A stretch of 64,000 nucleotides of DNA from Amyelois transitella (taxonomy: Eukaryota; Arthropoda; Insecta; Lepidoptera; Pyralidae): contig NC_083525.1 in the NCBI RefSeq assembly GCF_032362555.1, forward strand, positions 5,007,501-5,071,500, read 5' to 3'. Below, in pieces: positions 12,301-24,300 of this stretch; position 1 is the first letter of the stretch, and every line of letters begins with the position of its first letter. The notes under the pieces were generated by a model. That model was given only the letters and a program-made list of their open reading frames with translations. It did no database searches and had not been told where the DNA came from. A program made the position numbers and the translations under genes.

Positions 12301-15300
12301 TGCGACGCAATATTTTGACTATAAAATTTGCATATTATGTAGTAAGCTATGCGTTAAATAAAATTATTATGTAAACTTAAACTAATACGTTTTAAAATAG
12401 TATTTAATGTTTATAATTTTTGTAATTATGCCAAATTGTAATAACACAGATAAAGAAGGTCAGTCCAATCACAGAAAAGTAATTTTTAATTATTCTAATA
12501 AGTAATTAAAAAGGGTATGCAATGGTTTCTTTATATAAAAATAACTATCCTAATAGCTTAATATGATTTTTTTACCGTTTTGATAGAAGTTTCTCAGTAA
12601 AAAATTTTGTCAGAACTTTGAGTATATTTTCAAAAAAATAATTTTTATGATGAAGAAATAGTAACCGAGCATGAATTTGAAAAAAAAGTCTGTCTATTTG
12701 TGTGTTTGTTTGTACACGCTTATCTCCGGAACTACTGAACAAATTTGAATGATATTTTTTTGTTGTATGCCTCATATAGAGTATTTTTTTTAATCTGGAA
12801 CAGCTAATGTCGAATAGAATAACAGCTCAGCTTAACTATAGGAAATATCGAAAAGACGTCTTATCAAAAGTTGTTAAACCTGATGAGTTTATTCTGTTGG
12901 CGTATCAAAATCGGAGATCTGGAACACCTGATGCATAACCATTATAGACCAGCTAAATCATCCGAATTATGGAAAAGACGTCTTAATAAAAGTAGTTCTA
13001 CCTGATGATATATCGGTCCATTAGTTTTTGAATTTATTCGTTACAAACAAAATACGAATCTTTTTTCTCCATATAATATTAATACGGATTATTAAATATT
13101 TGATGTCAACTGTATATGCCCTAGGGCTCCACTGTCGTGAGAATTTCGAGATATACGGGGTTATCCAAATTATATCCTATGTAAGACCAAATTTCGTTGA
13201 AATTTATTTCGGAGAATTTGAGTAAACTTAATAACCTTCGTATTTTCACTAACACGTAATCGGAGTTGCGACCAACAGCTAGTTGTCAATAAGGTAAGTT
13301 AGTCTCAAAAGTTTGACTATTTAAGGATAGTTATTTTTATAATTCATCACCAAAATTGATGATAATAACGGCTGTGCTTTTTCGTCTTGCTCTTTTTGGT
13401 AATGATTCCTGCATCAGAGATGCAATTACATTAATTTCATTAAATTAGGTTACTTTCTCGAAGAAACCGGTTCTGAACCTCAACATTGAACCCACGTGAT
13501 GGAAAAGATACGAAAGGTGCCAACGAATCATAAATTATTATATTTACATTATATTACATATATAATATTTACATCACTAGCTTTTGCTTGGGAATTCGCA
13601 TCAAGAATTTCCTAAAAGGAGTTTTTACTTATAACCTCTGATAATTAACTACAAATATTACATACATATACATCTGTATACAATGTCATCAACATTTATG
13701 CAGCAGTTTTGCCGAAACCGTAACAGATATCAGATATAGTATTCGACTTGGATTAGTGAATCAAAATGATAAATTTGTTTTTCGTTTAATTGATAATGAA
13801 GTCGTGCTATCGATTCATACATTTATTTTTAGGTACTTTTGTAAGACAAGCAAAAATAAAACCACTCGGATGTTTTTCGTCTTGTATGTGAAAAAAGCTC
13901 ATTCAAGAAAAGACTATTCAAAAAGTGAGGTTGACATTGGTACTTTCCTCCCAGAATTCTAGATATATATAGTTGACAATCCTGTTTGTGGCAAATGGTT
14001 GAAAATAAAATCGGAATTGTGCTACGTATGTGATAGGGATCCGTATCTATCATCTTTATCCATCCATACTAACATTATGATTGTGAAAGTTTGTTTGTTT
14101 GTCAGTCTTTCACGCCAAAATCCACTGAAATGATCTCCATTACATTATGCGTACTTTGTGGAGTACGGAGAAGAACATAAGGCTCTTTTCAGACGAGCGG
14201 AATCATGGGCGAAAGCTATAATAATAAATACTTTATATCCCAAATCATTTCTTTTTCACTGTCTAAATGATTGACTGTTATATATCATTAGACAGCATTT
14301 CTAAAGATTTAAAATTTGACACCTTTTTAATCTTTATATCGTCTAGAGCTGTATTAAGTTCTTGAAATTCCTGCGGAAAATAAAGTTACCGGCAAAGTCG
14401 CGGGTGTACACTAGTGAAGTATAATTATGTTAAGCTTGACCTGTTAATTAAAAAAATAAACTTAAAGAGTTACGTTAACTACACTAGTTAAAGTTCAAAG
14501 ACCGAATAACTATTATGATAAGTTACTTGGAAACAGGTTTACCTGTTGCTATTTTGTTGGCAACATTAGTGTGGGATCATATTAAAATTATGTCATAAAA
14601 GTATATGATATATCCGCCTGTACTCGTATAAGATGGAAGTTTAATATCTGACAAAATTAAAGCAACTGTTTCTGTTGTTTACAGATTCACACCTTCTTGG
14701 TTATTTTTTTTCTCTATGTCTCTTATTATTAGTATTCGTTAAAATCAAAATTAAATCCTGCTAATATTATAAGTTCGAGAGTTTCTAAAAATGTGTGGAT
14801 ATGCGTTTGTTACCTACTCTTTCACGCAAAATTACTGAACGGATTTTCATGAAACTATATAGTAACACAGCTCAGACATTACAATAACATATATGGAATA
14901 GTATTTCTATGCTATTCATAGTTTAATTCTACTGAATGTTTTACAAGATCTTGTATACTATGTCATATTAAAAAAATTCTTACAGTACCGTTTGCGTACA
15001 CGTCAATGATTAATTCGTATTCTATTCACGTCCTCACGTATTAAACATTATACTTACCCAAAAAATGTAAATGTATGCGTACACGTTGTTTACAGGGTCG
15101 CGGGTCACGGAGGACAAACTATTTGCCCCCTTATTCACGAGCGTAGACACGGCATAATTATGTCATACTTAACTTCTCTCTCAATAAATGTCACTAGGTA
15201 CCTACACACGGCTCAAGAGAGACCTGTACCACCTCCCATACATCAATCAAGGCGAGATAGCACAGCAATCTCCTCATCCCACCGTACTCACTAGCTTTCG

Positions 15301-16827
15301 CTCACGTAAGAAGTACCCTATCTCCTTCTAAGTCTTCTTCCTCCTGGCTATAGTCACAGTTACATCCTCACCACTCTGGTGAAGAGCCCGGGATACGCAC
15401 TTGACCATGGATTCTAGTTTTTACACGAAGCGACTCCCATCAGACCACCGCAAACTTTGCTAAGGAGAACCTTAACCGGTAATGGATCATAGTTACACAT
15501 CCCGTTGCCTGAATGTGCAGGTTTCCTCACGATGTTTTCTTTAACCCTTTGTCGTTCTCCGTACTCGACTTTTTATGTATGCAAAGTGTCATGAAGTTCA
15601 GGGGTGTTGGCGTTAAAGACGGATTAACAAACACAAAAAACACATTTTCACGCATATAACTTATTACTATGGATAACCACTCCAGTTAACCTAAAGCTAT
15701 GGAAAAAAGAGACAATAAAATAAGCGCTTTCCAAGTTTGGAGTTCCAAGTTTTCTGGGCCGTGGTCAAAGTCGGATCGCGGCTACAACCTTGACTGCAAG
15801 AGGATGATGAATTGCACTTTATGCTGAGTTTTTTACTACGAAAATTAATAAGCCGACCTCTAGTCGACAGACAGTATCAAACAATGCTAATAAGTTATAA
15901 CAACATAACATTATATTTGTCTGAGATTCATCCACAGTATAATTTGTTTCCCCGCTTCACTATTACTTGCGCTTTGAACGGTAGTAACTTTACTTTTAAG
16001 TAATTTTGACGATACGATACTATGATAAGCAATAAAAAAATGTGTTCCTACTAAATAACATTGTATTTCCAACAATATATAATTTTAAGGAATTAAGAAG
16101 AAACACCTAGAAACTTTTTTACGGACTGCCTCCCAAGTCATCACCCGGGAGAGTGTGGGAATCCTGGCATCTAATGTGCCGGTGCGCCCTTCTCGCCATT
16201 TTGAGGACATCATAAGAGTAGACCTAAAGTAACTATTTCCTGCATTGCACACCGCCGCTGCCGGCTTTAACCAGCCAAAATGCGAAATGTTGACCTCGAT
16301 GAAAAATTCGCATTTGTTTACAGGAAGTGATAATATCAAAAACATATACTTAATTATACCCACAGAATCTCGTAAACTATCTCTTGCCAGTGGCTTCGTT
16401 CGCATATAATACCATATTTTCCACATGCACTTTTTAGGAATGGAAAAATTTAGATATTTCCTTCTCAGTGTGCAAATTTTAATTGTATTATTGGATAATG
16501 AGTATATTTGAAGGCCACAATTTAAATAAAACTAGAAAGACACCTAGGTTTTATTGGAATACGGAAAGATGAGAGAGATTGCACATGCACTTCACATGCA
16601 TTAGTAAATAAATAAAAACTAAGGGAACAAATACTTCATTTTTAATTATTCCATTTCGTGTTTAATACTATACTTATCAAGACAACACTAATATTTATTA
16701 TACGGTATTAAAAAAAATAAAATGTATCACAAGACAACATAAACTTACCGATAAATTTCATATATTCATCAAAATTCTTAGTATCCGGCTCGGCGAGCTT
16801 ATATCTTCTTCCTAAAAACTGATCCAT
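9334..16827 (-). CDS. FABP: Fatty-acid-binding protein, paralog 3, divergent (139 aa, 4 exons)
   Basis: FABP/CRABP family lipid carrier. Exons: 16749-16827, 10743-10912, 9981-10091 and 9334-9393 (420 nt). Introns of 5836, 651 and 587 bp are all GT-AG, with the same phases as FABP1/2. Begins MDQFLGRRYKLAEPDTKNFD and ends GWDGKCVRVYRYLP, which keeps the R-x-Y ligand pair but extends two residues beyond the usual end. Exon 1 is three codons longer than in its neighbours, and exon 2 (RKTAASVSPVAEM...) is far from them in sequence. The family match rests on the N-terminal signature, the exon plan and the C-terminal W-D-G...R-x-Y block. It is the first FABP in transcription order, 4.5 kb downstream of ACS1. 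A retinoid-binding role is equally possible. Confidence 0.88.
9730..9962 (+). mobile_element. SINE family B copy in FABP3 intron 3
   Basis: Plus orientation: blocks AACTAATCGGTGCTC, GGGGAACATCGTGAG, ATGATCCAATATGGGTTAAG and, at the end, CTAACTCCAGGAGGA follow the SINE-B consensus order. Confidence 0.6.
15346..15575 (-). mobile_element. SINE family B, headless copy
   Basis: Runs CCTCCTGGCTATAGTC, CTCACCACTCTGGTGAAGAG, TTTTTACACGAAGCGACTCC, GTGCAGGTTTCCTCACGATG in consensus order. The tRNA-like head normally beyond 15575 is missing. Confidence 0.7.
16085..16426 (-). other. Unassigned open frame inside FABP3 intron 1
   Basis: A 113-codon frame with locally higher GC (16130-16280) than the surrounding intron. 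I recognise no domain: the middle reads CNAGNSYFRSTLMMSSKWRE and the end is basic and hydrophobic. No splice partners or neighbours support it. It could be a decayed transposon exon, a host exon of an unseen transcript, or chance. Low confidence that it encodes anything. Confidence 0.15.
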
Positions 16828-17799
16828 TGTTACTTAGTCCAAGGCTGATACTGTACTTGTTAATAAAAAAAAATACTAGGTTTTTACTCTTACACACGTC
16901 ACTACCGCTGGATATGATTAACCTGACTGAATCAAAACACACTGCTGGAATCGAGACCATTCTAAGGCAACAAATAGCGGTCAAGAACAAGCCTTTCACG
17001 CATCGGTGGTTCCGTACGTTTTTGTGGAAACGCTAGGTTTTTACGCTTATGTTAGTAAAGGAACAGTTTCGCTTGAATAGTGTTCCGCTTTACAACAAAG
17101 TAGTATGTATTATGCAGTAACTCTTTTTTCTGTAATAAGAGTATGTGGTTTACTTTTTTAATTATGTTTTTAAGAATAAAGCATCATAATAACATTAAAA
17201 AATGTCGTTATACATATCACGACAATTTTCTGAAAAAAAGGTGTATCTACCTGAAAACTCTTCACTATTCTTAGCTTAGTAGCTTATCCTTTCAATTATA
17301 ACTTTACACATCCACCAAAATCATATAAATCAAAGACAACGCCCCATTCTATGGTCAAATATTTGTTTTACAAGCTCTAGCATCAAACCTCGACACCGTA
17401 GTTAAAATCGTAAAAAACGTTTATTAATTTGTACGTTAATAATAGTTCTTGTCCTACGAAATAAGAGTTAGTTACCCATAACACAAATTGACCCCAATTT
17501 GTCCATCAATATACATATAAAAAATATACCACCGGCCCCTAAAACGAATAAACCATCGCGGCTATCGATAAATTTGATTATTTAATTGACAATTTAATTG
17601 TTATTCATGACATACTGATATATTCATCCAAATGTCTGGCCATATGACTTTTGCTTTCACACAAAAAGTTTGGAACTCAAAAGCAATTGAATTGATGGCT
17701 GCTGTACTAAGTATATTTCTAAAGGATCTAAACCACAGAAATTGAAATAGCACCTATAAGACTATATTTATCATTCCGATTTCTTAGATCTAAAAACAT

Positions 17800-17990
17800 G
17801 AAAAGGACCATAACAGCTCTTTTCCATGGATGTCGTTAAAAGCGACTAAAGGATAGGCTTATAAACTAGGTCTTCTTCAAGGCGAAGGGCTAGCAACATG
17901 TCACTATATGAATCTCAATTCTATCATAAAGCCAATCAGCTGAACGTGGCCTATCAGTCTTTTTAAAACTGTTGGCTCTGTCCACCCCGC
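17800..17990 (+). repeat. Repeat C copy, 3' end missing
   Basis: Shares CCATGGATGTCGT, AAAAGCGACTAAAGGATAGG, GGCTAGCAACATGTCACTAT and GCTGAACGTGGCCTATCAGT with at least eight other copies in the window. Stops at the CACCCCGC block. Confidence 0.75.
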
Positions 17991-18110
17991 ATTTTTAATT
18001 AAGCTGAGCAGGAAATCTAAATATATGGCATATCTTTTGCTCGCGGCAATGTTTTAGTAGACACGAGAAAATACACAAATTTTGCTTTTTATCTTAGGAT
18101 GTATTTATTA

Positions 18111-18670
18111 GTGTGCTGTGTGGTTCCCGGCACCAATAAAAAAAAAACAAAAAAGAATAGGACCACTCCATCTCGTTCCCATGGATGTCGTAAAAGGCGA
18201 CTAAGGGATAGGCTTATAAACTTGGGATTCTTCTTTTAGGCCAGTCTTTCCCAAAGTGGGCGATTACGCCCCCTTTTGGGCGCTGCAGGTCTCAAGGGGG
18301 GCGGTAAGAGACCCAGAAAGAAAATGGGGGCGTTGTGTAGAGGCATTATATACATATATAGGTCACAATAATTAATTAAACTAATTTGAAGTTATAGTGG
18401 TTTTTAAATAGGTGAAAAAATGGGGGCGCTTAAAATTTTTTAAGCGCCCCCATTATTTCAAATATATTTATATATTCTCAAAGTGGGCAGTAGACAAAAT
18501 AAGTTAGGGACTCTCTGTTTTAGGCGATTGGCTAGCAACCCGTCACTATTTGAATCTCAATTCTATCATAATGCCAAACAGCTGAATGTGGCCTATGAAT
18601 CTTTTCAAGACTGTTGGCTCTGTCTACCCCGTAAGGGATAGAGGCGTGATCATATGTATGTATGTATGTA
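18111..18670 (+). repeat. Repeat C copy split by a hAT-like element
   Basis: 5' part 18111-18241 begins GTGCTGTGTGGTTCCCGGCA; 3' part resumes at 18526 with GATTGGCTAGCAACCCGTCA and ends GAGGCGTGATCATATGTATG plus further TATG units. The gap is exactly the insertion 18242-18517 plus its duplicated 8-bp target. Confidence 0.85.
18242..18517. mobile_element. hAT-like non-autonomous element (276 bp)
   Basis: Begins CAGTCTTTCCCAAAGTGGGC and ends GGGACTCTCTG. It is flanked by the 8-bp direct repeat TTTTAGGC at 18234-18241 and 18518-18525. 8-bp target duplications and CAG...CTG ends are hallmarks of the hAT superfamily. It encodes no protein. Inside, 18420-18453 is a perfect 16-bp hairpin of GGGGGCGC-rich arms with a 2-nt loop. 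Confidence 0.85.
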
Positions 18671-19428
18671 TTTATTTTATTGCACCTTAGAACTACAACA
18701 TACGAATCTTAAACTTGGTTCAATCCAAAAGTGAAAGTGACGGTAAAAATAATGAAAAATATAAGAAAAATTATATCTATACGGCCCTATGTAGGTATGT
18801 CATTCTCCTTCTCCGTAGCCTTTATTCCATCAATTCGGGGTCAGTTCTCCTAATAAGGGGTCGCCAAGATATTCTGTCCTGGGCCTGGGTGGTAATTGGA
18901 CGTCTTTTAAATTCTTATTTACAAGCCCCATTCATGTGAGTTTACGTTTTACGTCATTATAAAAACACACAAAAGATTTTGCATAGATTTAAACACATTG
19001 ACCATGACTCTAAATTAATTTCCGCGATCGTAAATATTAGTAGGAAATAAAATGATGCTTATTCAAAATCTAATCACCAAACTAATAATAAAAGTTGAAC
19101 AATAATAGCGCTTTTCAAGTTCCGGAATATCAACACGTTCTATCTCTCACAACATTTCCGTAATGTGCGTCAGTGTGTCAGTCCCACGGCGGACGAAAAC
19201 AAGTGACTATCTAAAATTCTCAATACATAAAAATGTCACTTTTCTTATTTTTTTAATGCAAAGCCCAAACCGGTTGGGTGTATAAAAATTTGGAACCTTC
19301 TGGAGTCTAGGATGTACTTGGGAGGAAACGGAAATCAATCGATTTTTCGTTCTAAGCCGGTAGAACCGCAAGCGTATTCTAGATTAATTTTTTTTAAAAG
19401 ATAAATGTTTAAGTACGGACTCAACGAT

Positions 19429-19467
19429 ACAATTTTTATAGTATAAGTACCAACTATAAAAAATTGT
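19429..19467. repeat. Inverted repeat, about 14-bp stem
   Basis: ACAATTTTTATAGT at 19429-19442 pairs with ACTATAAAAAATTGT at 19453-19467 (one-base length difference), with a 10-nt loop. Confidence 0.6.
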
Positions 19468-21386
19468 GTCGCTCAGGAAAAGTCAGTTTTTCATGACCTG
19501 ATTGAGGATCAAATCAGGTACTATGGTTGCTATGATACTATGGTTTACAGGCAAGACAACTACAACTACCACTAAAACAAGCAAGCAGGAAATAAAGTGC
19601 AATGAACTCTTTAAATATCAAAAGCAGTTCGTAGTCCGATACTTACATAATTTCCTAACTGACCTAAGATGTCGTTGGACCATTTATATACAAACATATC
19701 AATGTTTTAACGGTCAGCGGCGTTTTTGACACTTGTGCCTTTTGAATTTTTAATGCACATGTGGGTTTTATTTTATTAATGCTTCTTGTTTTCCCATGAA
19801 GTGATTCACATGGAGAGACAGTATCTAATTTTACTCTAGGTACCCACTGGAAGAGACTATAGTAAAGTGAGTATATAATCTATAAATTTTTGTATATTGT
19901 AATACTATATACTTATTGAAAAGTGATAATGTTTCTTTGTAAAAATGTTTATGTTTTGAAAGACATTTGAATTTTTCCTTGTGTTAAGTAGCATCTTCAC
20001 GCCTTAGACAATAAAAAAAATGATAGTGCTCAATATTTACACGTGCCATTAACTAGTCTAATTAAATAATATTCAGGGTCAACAACGCTCACATCAAATC
20101 GTTTAGATTTTCTAGAACGCGATTTTAATAAATAAAGTTTATGTGTTACAACAACAGTGTGGACGTCAAATGACTACAAGCCGGTTTGCGTTTATGGTAT
20201 GTTGATTGCGCAGTGCGTACAGTAAATACTCTATAAATATTTTAGTAATGAATACTCTGACTGCTATTTTGAGAACCCACTTAGTTGGCTCGGAAGCGAG
20301 TGGAAGGAACTACGAAACCAAGCCGAATCTCAATGCTAAATAAATAGCTCTATATTGAGTTACAAAACTAAGTATGAATGTAAACATATGCTCTTCTTTT
20401 TATAAATTGCACATTTAGTCAACTTTAAGATTCACAGAAGAGGGGCGTATAGTTAGAAAAAAGCTTGAAACACCTATCCATAATGTTTAAGAATCGCGAA
20501 AGACAGATGGGCGTATAGTTAGCTAAGGGCTTAAGAAAACCTGGGAGTCCATTCAAAACGTTGACAAGTTTGATATTCTTTCTCTTTCTATCTCCTCCTA
20601 TCTCACACTTTAGAGTTACAGATACAGGTAGGACAGGTTTTAAATTTTGCGTTTATTCTTGACCGCACCATCGTACCTGCATTGCGAAATTATAATTAAC
20701 GTCATTTTCAATCTATGGTGTGCGTTTCCAGGAAATACAGGGTTATTCTTAATTATCAGTTAAAAAAAAATATATGTATGTATGATTTTTAAATATTAGA
20801 TAATTTATTTATTTGCATTTGCGAATATTTAACGCATTTATTATCTCACTATTTTTGCGTTGTAACAATTTAAAGCTATAATAAATAAAATAGCACTATG
20901 CTTTTAAAAATTATAGATTTGAACTAGTTTTTTTTGTCACTCTAGACACCTGCTCTAGAAAATATAAATAACAGATATATGAAAAAATTCATAGCTTTAT
21001 ATAAAAGTAACGCTAATCTAACCTATGTACTTACATACTTAATTCTACATACACACTTTCAATCTACCTAAAAAAATTGATCTTAGATACAAACTATTTA
21101 ACGTCAATCTTACAAATAAAGTACCTACATTTTTTATGTAATACTAAGCTTATTAAGTAATAAAGTGTCTGTGCCCTAAACGGAATATCTTAACTAGAGG
21201 TTGCCAATCATAATAAATCACAAAGGTCATTAGCAGCGGTAAAATTTAAACCTATTTATTCACTTATTGAATATTTTACGTGCATTGAATTTAAATAAAT
21301 AAATACTTATTTTTAGTGGTTACATTCTAACCTAGAGAGAGGAAATTTCGGTACACCTTTGACCACCTTCTCTCTCACTCTTCCCT

Positions 21387-24300
21387 CTACTCTCTGTCCA
21401 TAACAAGAGCCATCTCCCGAAGCTTCCGCCGATGAACTTTGGTGGAGGCTGTCATCGGGATATCACTCACGAAGATCACCCCGCCTCGAAGTTGTTTGGA
21501 GTCTGACAGCGATTCTGCAAGACCAAAACAATATTTTGATCATTCATATAATCACATCCCTTACGGAGTCAAACCACAGTCTTAAAAAACCTGAAAGGCC
21601 CGTTCAGCTCAGTTATGGCTGATGGAATTCAGATTCAGATTGATAAATCTCAAGGTTAATAAGCCTCTTCCTTGGTTGACTCTGGTATAGCAGCTGGTAT
21701 GCACTATGTTTTCTCTTCATTACATACCACATTAAGCCCGTGACTTTGCTACGATAAGAGGCCTTATTTTCGGCATTGAAGGGGCATTCTCTAGTAATAT
21801 ATAAACAGTATTTACCCAATATGCCTCATTAATACATCGTCACCTCACACCTATAGCCGTAGCAATATAAACTGACCTTTAACCAAGTCCTTGATGTCCT
21901 GAGCGGTGACGTCACTGTCAGGATGTTTCACCACGCACGCCACGGGCAGGTCCCCACACTCAGGGTCTGGGAGACCGGTCACAGCCACGTCCAACACTCC
22001 CGGGTGCTGACGGATCACGTTCTCCACTTCCACTGGAGATATCTATAACGAAAAAGAGAGAAGGCTAGAGTAAAAATATCAATGTCCAGAAATTTTTCAG
22101 TTGATATGGATTGTATGGGTGTGGAAATTCATGCTGTGTAAAAAATGTTCTTTTACTTACTTGGTTGCTTTTGTACTTGAGCAGCAGCTTAATTCGCTCC
22201 ACAAAGAAAAAGTTCCAGTTTTCATCTCTGTAAAACGTATCACCAGTTTTGAACCAGCTACCCTCCGCAAACGTTTCTTCTGTTGCTTCTGGATTGTTGT
22301 AATAATGCTGAAATAAAAAATAACTAATGAGACTAAGGAACCAACAAGATTGTGTGAAGAAACTTATAAATGAGGTGCAAGCGAAAAGAGTTTGCAGGGA
22401 TAGCGACAAGTTGAAAAATGTAGTCTCTGCCTACCCCTTCGGGAAAGAGGCGTGATATAGGTATGTATATATGTATGCATATTACTTAAAATAGCAAACT
22501 CTTCGAGCAATTTCATTTTACAACGACTTTGCGATGTACTTCTCATAAAGCTAGCTTTTGTGAGTGAAAGTACGTATATTATGCTATATTACTCGTATTT
22601 ATTTATTCAAAACAGAACAATTGTAGTAGAAAATTACTTTGATGATGCCAGGTCCTCTGATCCACAGTTCTCCCGGCACATGCGGCTCAAATATATCTTC
22701 TTTTGTTTCAGTATTGATAATCTGTAACGTTGAAGTTCGAAATATAAATTGTTGTTGAAATTCAAGGGTAGTGAAGATTTTAAACGTTTTTTTTTTAATT
22801 CCATTCCAAATGGGATTTTAATTATTTTATTCAAAAATTTAAACTGCTTTCAAAGAATCAAAGTGACATCGCGATAAAATAAGACTTTGTAAACCGGAAT
22901 TTTTTTCAAACTAAGCATGGCAATATTTTAATATTGTGTAATAGGTAAGGTTTAGTAAAAGGCAATATTTTAATATTGTGACGAACTTTGAAAAATTGAG
23001 ATGTATTGAAAGAAGCCTACTTTTACATAAAAAAATTCCAATTATTTTTAAGTTTTATACTAATCAAACCCATTATAATGATTTCTCTACGGCAAGAATT
23101 CATGTGAAGTGTGGTTCCCGGTACCACGGAAAAAAGAAAAGGACTACTACCATCTCTTTCACATGGATATCGTAAAAGGCGACTAAGGGATAGTCCTATA
23201 AGCTTGGGATTCTTTTAGGCGATGGGCTAGCAACCTGTCACTATTTGAATCGCAATTCTACCATAAAGCCAAACAGCTGACAAGTGAAAGTGACAAGGGA
23301 TATAAACGTGAATATATGTAGGATTTATGTAAGAATTCATGATAAACTTATGTTGAGGTAATATTTGCAAATGCAGAAGACAATCCCTTAAGTCTATTAA
23401 GTACTTACTCGGTACTGGAAACACCCCATCGGTCTCCCGCAGTACCCCGGCGGCGGGCTGTCAATATGAAACGCCACTGAAGTCAGCTCGCTCATGCCGT
23501 ACCCGTTACCAACTTCTGTATCGGGTGCTATTTCCTGCAAATCAAATCATTATTATGAATGTCTCGTCTTTTGCTCGGGACACAAAGAATAGGTATAGGT
23601 ACTCGGTAGAAGCGGTAGTAGTTATAATAAGATTTAAGTGATGTGACGTCAATAAGTGATACCTTGTATTCAATTTTGAAAATAAATATTTTCTATTCTA
23701 TATTCTTTCTTATAATTCTCTCTCTCTCTCTCTCACCATGAAACCTCCACCACAGTGCTTCGGGGCCTGGGGTGCGCATTCTTAGATTTATCTTTCCACT
23801 TTGTCCGGTCCGCGGCATCTTCAGTTTTCAGACCATTTGCACGCATAGATATCATCTTTAACGAAGTAAATAGTAATAATACCAGCCTTGATTTGTGCCA
23901 TCAGATCATTTGGCACGGCGCTGCCTCCAAGCAGTATGGACTCGAAGCAGGTGAAATCACACTGCTCCCTGTCACCCGGCTTGATCAGCGTCGTCATGAA
24001 CGTTGGAGAGAATATCGTGTATGTTGGCTGAAATTAAATAATTAATTACATTTATGTACCTGTTTAACAATTGGTTTTTGGGTGTATACTTAAGTATTAA
24101 AATTGATTTATTTTACAAACATTCATATTATGATCACGCCTCTTTCCTGGGGGCGTCAAAACAATATTTGTTTGCAATAAAAGAGCCTACATTTTTTGCT
24201 TCATCCAATTTCGTGTATTTTTTTTTATTAATATTAACCAGAATAAAATATATTGAATAAACAGTTTGACAAACGAGGAAAAGAAAAAGAAATAGATAAC

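Larger units (their letters stand above)
10913..16748 (-). other. FABP3 intron 1 (5.8 kb) and its contents
   Basis: Mostly AT-rich sequence. It contains diverged interspersed repeats around 12690-13300 (with CTTATCTCCGGAACTACTGA), 14050-14220 and 14760-14990 (with TCACGC-AAAATTACTGAACG type tails), a SINE-B (15346-15575) and an unassigned open frame (16085-16426). The long size relative to FABP1/2 intron 1 (0.5 and 1.05 kb) is explained at least partly by these insertions. Confidence 0.6.
16828..21386. other. Intergenic region between FABP3 and ACS1
   Basis: No gene found. It holds two copies of repeat C (17800-17990; 18111-18670, the latter carrying a hAT-like insertion) and an imperfect hairpin (19429-19467). 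AATAAA-type signals for ACS1 occur near 21255-21260 (minus). The rest, including 19500-21200, is AT-rich with nothing recognised. Confidence 0.6.

Noticed and set aside
22919-22980. Pair of 20-bp repeats GGCAATATTTTAATATTGTG
   Set aside because: Short, AT-rich and partly palindromic. Too simple to support an element or a regulatory claim.
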